Of a DNA stretch of 5,237 nucleotides, positions 1 through 3,936 are shown piece after piece. The notes under the pieces are model-generated. The model made no database searches, was not told where the DNA came from, and saw only the letters and a list, made by a program, of their open reading frames with translations. Position 1 is the first letter of the stretch; every line of letters begins with the position of its first letter. The position numbers and the translations under genes were made by a program. The DNA is from an uncultured Sphingobium sp. Lineage in GTDB: Bacteria; Pseudomonadota; Alphaproteobacteria; Sphingomonadales; Sphingomonadaceae. The stretch spans positions 1-5,237 of the forward strand of contig CAJYHD010000155.1 in the NCBI GenBank assembly GCA_913773715.1. Direction: 5' to 3'.

Positions 1-1
1 C

Positions 2-325
2 GAATATGGCGATGCCTTCGCCATGCCGGTCGCCGCGCTCACCCCACAGAAGACCGCCGATTCGGGTCAGCGCATCGGCCGCTCCTATCTGCGCTTCAAG
101 GTGCAGGACCGCCCCGGCGTCCTGGCCGAGATCGCCGCCGCCACACGCGACGCGGGCGTCTCGATCGAGAGCATGATCCAGCGCGGCGCGAATCAGACCG
201 ACGGCGTGCTCGTCGCGATCGTCACCCATGCGGGCGAGGAACGCTGCGTGCGCGAGACGCTGGAGCGGCTGTCTGGTTCGGACAGCCTGCTCGATACGCC
301 GATGGTGATGCACATTCTCGACTAA
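2..325 (+). CDS. hom: Homoserine dehydrogenase, C-terminal fragment (ACT domain)
   Basis: Homoserine dehydrogenase reduces aspartate-4-semialdehyde to homoserine with NAD(P)H in the cytoplasm, at the branch to threonine and methionine. The window opens inside the gene, and the last 107 residues are visible. They begin EYGDAFAMPVAAL, which fits the end of the catalytic domain. From about visible residue 29 there is an ACT domain (SYLRFKVQDRPGVLAEIA, then GVSIESMIQRG), the usual C-terminal regulatory domain of this enzyme, typically linked to threonine feedback. The in-frame ATG at 23 is internal, because the reading frame is open to the left edge and the preceding residues match the family. 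The gene ends with TAA, 16 bp from the stop of a convergent gene, and I see no clear terminator between them. The family call is strong. The isolated ACT domain could in principle belong to another enzyme, but the MPVAAL lead-in favours Hom. Confidence 0.93.
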   Translation, partial: EYGDAFAMPVAALTPQKTADSGQRIGRSYLRFKVQDRPGVLAEIAAATRDAGVSIESMIQRGANQTDGVLVAIVTHAGEERCVRETLERLSGSDSLLDTPMVMHILD

Positions 326-341
326 GGCACGGTGCTGGGGC

Positions 342-779
342 TCAGTGCTGGCCGCTGCCCCTGAAGCGATCGGGCAAGGGCGGCGGCGGCGCAAGGTCGG
401 CGTCGGGGTCGATCAGTGCATGACCTGCTTGAACGATGGCGCCGACGATCTGAAACACAGGCAGCCCGCCGGTACATCCCGCGCCCTGCCCGCCTGACAC
501 GCCGCATCCCCCCTGCCGCACTGGCGCAGCCGATGCGCGCGGGACGTCTCCCACAATCCGCTGGTCGCTGTCAGGTTCACGCGGCAGCGGCAGCCGCTCG
601 CGCGCGTTGCGTTCCGCACGGTTGCCGCACACCACGATCGCGCTCCCGCTGCGGTCGCACGGCTTGATGACCTGGGTCTTCGAGCGATAGGCCGCCATCA
701 GCCCGTCCTCCCCCTCGCCCGCCAGCGCCGGCGGGGACAGCGTGAGGAGGAGAATCGCCAGAATGCGACGCATGGTCAT
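342..779 (-). CDS. Small secreted protein of unknown function with paired cysteines
   Basis: I cannot assign a function. The 145-residue product starts with a clear Sec signal peptide: MTMRR, a hydrophobic run ILAILLLTL, then PPALA followed by GE, so cleavage is likely after residue 20. The mature part holds C41, C51, C92 and C102, that is, two pairs each spaced by ten residues, which could form two disulfides in the periplasm. Around the first pair is C-DRSGSAIVVCGNR followed by RLPLP near residue 62. I associate this signature with sphingomonad hypothetical proteins, from memory rather than a search. Residues 90-105 are rich in glycine, a short hydrophobic stretch (FQIVGAIVQAG) follows, and the tail is proline-rich (APPPPLP). 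Two ATG codons, at 779 and 773, are possible starts. Neither has a good Shine-Dalgarno sequence, and either leaves an intact signal peptide. The gene converges on hom and diverges from glpX. The signal peptide and motif support a real gene over the overlapping frames. Confidence 0.75.
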   Translation of the reverse strand: MTMRRILAILLLTLSPPALAGEGEDGLMAAYRSKTQVIKPCDRSGSAIVVCGNRAERNARERLPLPREPDSDQRIVGDVPRASAAPVRQGGCGVSGGQGAGCTGGLPVFQIVGAIVQAGHALIDPDADLAPPPPLPDRFRGSGQH

Positions 780-815
780 GCGGCAAGGATAGGCCGCGCA
801 TCATGTCATCAATAT

Positions 816-838
816 GGCGCATTCGCCGCCTATGCGCC
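816..838. repeat. Inverted repeat, 7-bp arms, in divergent spacer
   Basis: GGCGCAT (816-822) and ATGCGCC (832-838) are perfect reverse complements separated by 9 nt. The element lies 37 bp upstream of the start of the leftward secreted-protein gene and 62 bp upstream of glpX. It spans 23 bp, the same span as the second inverted repeat 38 bp downstream, so both could be operator half-site pairs. No T-tract follows, so a terminator is unlikely. The function is inferred only from its position. Confidence 0.4.
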
Positions 839-843
839 CCAAC

Positions 844-872
844 TCGACAAGAGGGTTCCGACGGCCTATCGG
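844..872 (+). promoter_or_regulatory. Candidate glpX promoter
   Basis: TCGACA (844-849) matches five of six bases of a sigma-70 type -35 element. After exactly 17 bp comes TATCGG (867-872), which keeps the TAT of a -10 element. Transcription would begin near 879-880, giving a leader of about 21 nt that still contains the glpX ribosome binding site. The -10 element matches poorly, so the call rests mainly on spacing and position. The 854-876 inverted repeat covers the spacer and the -10, as a repressor site would. Confidence 0.35.
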
Positions 873-876
873 AACC
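854..876. repeat. Perfect 8-bp-arm inverted repeat upstream of glpX, possible operator
   Basis: GGTTCCGA (854-861) and TCGGAACC (869-876) are exact reverse complements around a 7-nt centre, 24 bp before the glpX start. It overlaps the candidate promoter spacer and -10 element, which suggests a repressor operator. If transcription starts further upstream, it would instead be a hairpin just before the ribosome binding site. I cannot match it to a named regulator. Confidence 0.5.
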
Positions 877-887
877 GCATAAAAGAC

Positions 888-894
888 AAGAGGA
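888..894 (+). promoter_or_regulatory. glpX ribosome binding site
   Basis: AAGAGGA lies 6 nt before the ATG at 901 and fixes that codon as the glpX start. An overlapping out-of-frame ATG begins at the last base of this site (894) and is too close to use it. Confidence 0.7.
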
Positions 895-900
895 TGACGG

Positions 901-1884
901 ATGGTGCAGGTGAGCGCGACACTCGATCGGCTGCTGGTGCTCGAAACGGTCCGCGTGACCGAGGCCGCAGCCATCGCGGCCTCCCGTTTCGTCGGGCGCG
1001 GCGATGAAAAGGCCGCCGATGCCGCTGCTGTCGAAGCGATGCACCGGGCGTTTTCGGCGCTGCACATGGATGGCACCGTCGTCATCGGCGAAGGCGATGC
1101 GGATCATGCCCCGCTGTTGCACGTCGGCCAAAGGGTCGGCGCCGCGATCGGCAGCGGCCCGCGCATCGCCATCGCGCTCGATCCGCTCGAAGGCACGACC
1201 ATCGCCGCCAAGGCTGGCCCCAACGCCCTTTCCGTCCTCGCGATCGCAGAAGAAGGTGGCCTGTTCAACACGCCCGACATCTATATGGAAAAGATCGCGA
1301 TCGGGCCGGGCTATCCCGACGGCGTGATCGACATCGACCGTCCTGTGGAAGACAGTATTGCTGCCCTCGCCGCCGCGAAGGGTGTCGACTCGCACGAGAT
1401 CATCGTCTGCGTCCTCGATCGCCCACGCCACGAGAAGCTGATTGGACGGCTGCGCGCCATCGGCTGCGGGATCATGCTCATCCCCGACGGCGACATAGCC
1501 GGGGTCATCGCCACCAAGGACCCGGACACCGGCATCGACATCTATCTGGGTTCGGGCGGCGCACCCGAAGGCGTGCTGGCCTGCGCCGCGCTGCGCTGCG
1601 TCGGCGGGCAGTTCCAGGGGCGCCTCCTCTTCCGCAACGAGGATGACAAGGCCCGCGCCCGCAGGTCCGGCATCGCCGATCTGGACCGTGTCTATGATCT
1701 GCACGATCTGGTGAAGGGCGATTGCATCTTCGCCGCGACCGGCGTGACCGACGGATCGTTGCTGGCGGGGGTGCGGCATTTGCCCGGCGGACGGCTCAAG
1801 ACCGAAAGTGTCGTGATGCGCGCCAGCACCGGCACCGTGCGCTGGATCAGCGGCGAGCATCGAACGGACAGCGCTCGGGCCTGA
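901..1884 (+). CDS. glpX: Fructose-1,6-bisphosphatase class II (GlpX)
   Basis: The enzyme hydrolyses fructose-1,6-bisphosphate to fructose-6-phosphate and phosphate, the irreversible step of gluconeogenesis, in the cytoplasm and with divalent metal. The 327-residue protein aligns by eye along its length with E. coli GlpX: VTEAAAIA and GRGD near the N-terminus, GEGDADHAP (63-71), LDPLEGTT (93-100), DIYMEKIAIGPG, RPRHEKLI, IPDGDIAG, GSGGAPEG (217-224), and GRLLFRNED toward the end. The expected metal and catalytic acids are present as D40, E64, D94 and E97, with T99 beside them and E223 in the GAPEG motif (E. coli D33, E57, D85, E88, T90, E213). Length is close to the family norm. The ATG start has a good ribosome binding site. 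The gene follows hom, separated by one divergent small gene, and has its own likely promoter. As glycerol enters metabolism as triose phosphate, this enzyme complements the glpD-glpK operon nearby, though it is not in that operon. Confidence 0.97.
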   Translation: MVQVSATLDRLLVLETVRVTEAAAIAASRFVGRGDEKAADAAAVEAMHRAFSALHMDGTVVIGEGDADHAPLLHVGQRVGAAIGSGPRIAIALDPLEGTTIAAKAGPNALSVLAIAEEGGLFNTPDIYMEKIAIGPGYPDGVIDIDRPVEDSIAALAAAKGVDSHEIIVCVLDRPRHEKLIGRLRAIGCGIMLIPDGDIAGVIATKDPDTGIDIYLGSGGAPEGVLACAALRCVGGQFQGRLLFRNEDDKARARRSGIADLDRVYDLHDLVKGDCIFAATGVTDGSLLAGVRHLPGGRLKTESVVMRASTGTVRWISGEHRTDSARA

Positions 1885-1893
1885 CGCGAGCGC
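1871..1893. terminator. Weak hairpin over the glpX stop codon, possible terminator
   Basis: GCGCTCG (1871-1877) and CGAGCGC (1887-1893) are perfect 7-bp arms around a 9-nt loop that contains the glpX TGA (1882-1884). Competing short stems exist (GCCTG 1879-1883 with CAGGC 1894-1898; GACGC 1883-1887 with GCGTC 1897-1901). There is no T-run on either side. It sits in the tail-to-tail junction of glpX and the MerC-like gene, where a shared terminator would be expected, but the evidence is structural only. Confidence 0.25.
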
Positions 1894-1911
1894 CAGGCGT
1901 CGAACGTCTAT

Positions 1912-2289
1912 TCAGTGCGATGCGCGATGGTTCAGGTCGTGGCCCAGCGCCAGGATCGCGACGCCAGCCAGCGTATAGAGGCTTTCCTGCGCGCCATGAT
2001 CCATCGTCAGCGCGCCCGCCATCACGCCAAGGCCAAGTGATCCGATCGCGGCGGGCATCATATAACCATGGACCAGCGCGCCATGGCCCAGCGCCACCGC
2101 GCCGAGCAATATGGCGATCACCAGCCCTGCCTCATGAAAGATCGGGCTTTCGAAAATGCCCCCCGCCGACGCCAGCAGGCCCAGCACCACGGCTGTCAGG
2201 AAACAATGCGCCACGCACAGACCCGACAGCGCGATCGCGATACGATCGACTCGGCCGGTGGACAGGGCTTGGCGCAGGCTGACGGGCAT
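1912..2289 (-). CDS. MerC-domain inner-membrane protein, probably zinc-linked
   Basis: The 125-residue protein has four hydrophobic segments, roughly residues 16-42, 53-75, 79-96 and 102-116, as in MerC-family proteins of the inner membrane. The first segment carries D15 and the family hallmark SGLCVAHC (22-29), with C25, H28 and C29 as candidate metal ligands. Histidines are frequent (28, 52, 69, 74, 98, 117, 121, 125), including the C-terminal GHDLNHRASH. There is no second cysteine pair near the C-terminus like that of transposon MerC, and no other mer gene nearby, so mercury uptake is unlikely. A Zur/Fur-type operator sits 30-46 bp before the start, which suggests a role in zinc or related metal homeostasis; substrate and direction are not shown. 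The ATG at 2289 lacks a Shine-Dalgarno sequence; the only upstream in-frame codons before a stop at 2341-2343 are not usual starts. Translation may be leaderless. It converges on glpX across 27 bp. Confidence 0.88.
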   Translation of the reverse strand: MPVSLRQALSTGRVDRIAIALSGLCVAHCFLTAVVLGLLASAGGIFESPIFHEAGLVIAILLGAVALGHGALVHGYMMPAAIGSLGLGVMAGALTMDHGAQESLYTLAGVAILALGHDLNHRASH

Positions 2290-2298
2290 GGTCGCGGC

Positions 2299-2327
2299 TA
2301 CATAGGGCAGCGCGGCGTAAGTTACAA
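2299..2327 (-). promoter_or_regulatory. Candidate promoter of the MerC-like gene
   Basis: On the minus strand, TTGTAA (plus-strand 2322-2327) and TATGTA (2299-2304) are separated by exactly 17 bp, as -35 and -10 elements would be. They match the consensus in four and three of six positions. Transcription would start within a few bases of the ATG at 2289, which fits the missing ribosome binding site and a nearly leaderless mRNA. The -35 lies inside the Zur-like box. Confidence 0.4.
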
Positions 2328-2335
2328 CATAACAT
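2319..2335 (-). promoter_or_regulatory. Zur/Fur-type operator upstream of the MerC-like gene
   Basis: The minus-strand sequence ATGTTATGTTGTAACTT matches the proteobacterial Zur-type palindrome ATGTTATA-N-TATAACAT at 13 of the 16 defined positions. On the plus strand it shows as GTTA-n5-TAAC at 2321-2333. It lies 30-46 bp before the start of the MerC-like gene and covers its candidate -35 element, so a bound repressor would block transcription. Zur is favoured over Fur by the GTTA-type half-sites (Fur boxes resemble GATAATGAT). No regulator gene is in the window. Confidence 0.6.
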
Positions 2336-2370
2336 TCGGGTTATTGCGAAACCCAACCGTGCGCATTCGC

Positions 2371-2458
2371 GACAACTTTCCAGATTCTATTTCAATTAAA
2401 TCAATATCTTAGAAATATCGACTTTGCGTCTTTTGCAAAATCTGTCCACTTCGTTGTC
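2371..2458. repeat. Imperfect nested inverted repeat in AT-rich spacer downstream of glpK
   Basis: The 186-bp spacer 2290-2475 is markedly AT-rich in its middle. Two nested pairs of 6-bp arms frame that core: GACAAC (2371-2376) with GTTGTC (2453-2458), and CAGATT (2381-2386) with AATCTG (2439-2444). The gap between arm pairs is 4 nt on one side and 8 nt on the other. Inside lie a direct repeat AATATC (2403-2408, 2414-2419) and a palindrome TTTTGCAAAA (2431-2440). No standard GC-rich hairpin with a T-tract is seen for glpK. This could be a 3' untranslated fold of the glpD-glpK message or chance. Confidence 0.3.
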
Positions 2459-2475
2459 ACTTTCCCGACGCCGGA

Positions 2476-3936
2476 TCAGCCGCCCAGCAAGCGCCTCCAC
2501 CCATCAAGCCGGGCCGCCCGGACGGACGATGGCAGGGCTGGCTGAAAAGTCTGGCGCGCGGTCGCCATCGACGCAGCGGCCTCCAGATCGGCGAACATGC
2601 CGATGCCCACGCCCGCCAGCATCGCCGCACCCAAAGCCGTCGTCTCGACATCGGTTGGACGCTCTACCGGGATCTGGAGCATGTCCGCCATATCCTGCGC
2701 GATCCAATCGTTGGCGCTCATCCCGCCGTCGATCCGCAGCATCCGCCACGGCGCGCCATCGGCGGCAAAAGCGCCGGCAAGGTCATGAACCTGATGCGCG
2801 ACCGATTCGAGCGCGGCGCGAACGATGTGCGCCTTCCCCGTGGCGTGGGTCAGCCCCACGATCTGCGCCGTGGCGTCGGCGCGCCAGTGCGGTGCGCCCA
2901 GACCCGACAGGGCAGGCAGCATGAACACCCCGCCATTGTCCGGCACCGAACGCGCCATCGCCTCCGTATCTGCCGCCCGGTCGATGAAGCCAAGCCGATC
3001 GCGCAACCATTGTATCAGGCTGCCTGCGACGAAGATCGACCCTTCCAGCGCATAGCGCCTCTGCCCTCCGATCTGGCAGAGCAGCGTGCCGAGCAGCCGA
3101 TGGTCGGATTGCGGGATGGCGCTTCCCGTCGCAGCGAGGATGAATGCGCCTGTGCCGAGCGTCGCCTTGGCTTCACCCGGTGTGACGCACCCCTGCCCGA
3201 TGGCTGCGGCCTGCTGATCGCCTGCCAGACCAGCGATGCGGATTGGACCGCCCAGCAGGTCGGGCAGCGTCCTTCCCAAATCCCCCGCATTGTCGACGAT
3301 GGTCGGCAGGGCCGAACGCGGCACGCCGAACAGCGCGCAGAGTTCGACGTCCCATCCTGCGCCGTCCAGCGGCATCAATTGCGTGCGGCTGGCATTGCTC
3401 GCGTCCGTGACATGGTACCCGCCCGTCAGCTTCCAGACGAGCCAGCTCTCGATCGTACCGAACGCCAGTGTCTCGCCCGCCCCGGCCACTTCCGGCACAT
3501 GATCGATCAGCCAGCGCATCTTGGTCGCGGAGAAATAGGGATCGATGATGAGGCCGGTTCGGGTCTGGACCAGAGCCTCCTGCCCCGCCGCCTTGATCGC
3601 GGCGCAGCGGTCCGCCGTGCGTCGATCCTGCCACACGATGGCACGGGACAAAGCTTGGCCGGAACGCTTGTCCCAGGCAACAACCGTCTCCCGCTGATTG
3701 GTGATGCCAATCCCCGCGATCCGGTCAGCGCCGCCTGCCTGCCCGACCATGGCGATCGCGCATTCCAGCGTCTTCTCCCAGATTTCCGCCGCATCATGTT
3801 CGACCCAGCCGGGCTGCGGATAATATTGCGTCAGTTCGCGCTGCGCCGTCGCGATCCGGCGGCCATCGGGCGCGTAGAGCATGGCGCGCGTCGAAGTCGT
3901 GCCCTCATCCAAAACCAGGATCAGCCGTTCGCTCAC
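2476..3936 (-). CDS. glpK: Glycerol kinase
   Basis: GlpK phosphorylates glycerol with ATP to sn-glycerol-3-phosphate in the cytoplasm, trapping it for GlpD. The 486-residue protein is a full FGGY-family kinase (E. coli 502). Motifs in order: LDEGTTSTRA (9-18, phosphate loop; most homologues have Q for the E), PGWVEHD (42-48), GITNQRE (77-83), AIVWQDRRTA (99-108), IDPYFSATK (131-139), SNASRT (180-185), LAGDQQAA (237-244) with the catalytic base D240, GTGAF (261-265), YALEGS-FVAG (295-305), GLGAPHW (345-351), RIDGG (401-405) and TALGAA (433-438). Glycerol-contacting R82, E83, W102, Y134 and D240 are all kept. The position of E. coli R236, which binds the inhibitor fructose-1,6-bisphosphate, is proline here (P231). 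The GTG start at 3936 is chosen because it overlaps the glpD stop by 4 bp and has GGAGG 7 nt upstream; the frame extends further but would lie inside glpD. No glpF lies in the window. Confidence 0.97.
   Translation of the reverse strand: MSERLILVLDEGTTSTRAMLYAPDGRRIATAQRELTQYYPQPGWVEHDAAEIWEKTLECAIAMVGQAGGADRIAGIGITNQRETVVAWDKRSGQALSRAIVWQDRRTADRCAAIKAAGQEALVQTRTGLIIDPYFSATKMRWLIDHVPEVAGAGETLAFGTIESWLVWKLTGGYHVTDASNASRTQLMPLDGAGWDVELCALFGVPRSALPTIVDNAGDLGRTLPDLLGGPIRIAGLAGDQQAAAIGQGCVTPGEAKATLGTGAFILAATGSAIPQSDHRLLGTLLCQIGGQRRYALEGSIFVAGSLIQWLRDRLGFIDRAADTEAMARSVPDNGGVFMLPALSGLGAPHWRADATAQIVGLTHATGKAHIVRAALESVAHQVHDLAGAFAADGAPWRMLRIDGGMSANDWIAQDMADMLQIPVERPTDVETTALGAAMLAGVGIGMFADLEAAASMATARQTFQPALPSSVRAARLDGWRRLLGG

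Noticed and set aside
23..325. A separate small ACT-domain protein starting at the ATG at 23
   Set aside because: The frame is open to the left edge and the residues before the ATG continue the homoserine dehydrogenase pattern.
332..351. Direct repeat GTGCTGG (332-338 and 345-351) between hom and the convergent gene
   Set aside because: Seven bases in GC-rich DNA is easily chance and nothing else suggests a function.
577..1860. Long minus-strand reading frame of 427 codons antisense to glpX and the secreted-protein gene
   Set aside because: It mirrors glpX codons, has low-complexity Asp/Arg/Gly/Ala-rich content and no recognisable domain; a GC-rich coding strand often leaves an open antisense frame.
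1912..2289. Mercury resistance locus
   Set aside because: Only a MerC-like gene is present; no merR, merT, merP or merA is nearby and the upstream operator looks Zur-like.
2338..2354. GGGTT-n7-AACCC hairpin as a terminator of the glpD-glpK transcript
   Set aside because: Only 5-bp arms, no T-run in the direction of transcription and over 100 bp after the stop codon.
2431..2440. TTTTGCAAAA palindrome as an operator or terminator
   Set aside because: Short, AT-based, without a fitting promoter or a stable stem; kept only as part of the spacer description.
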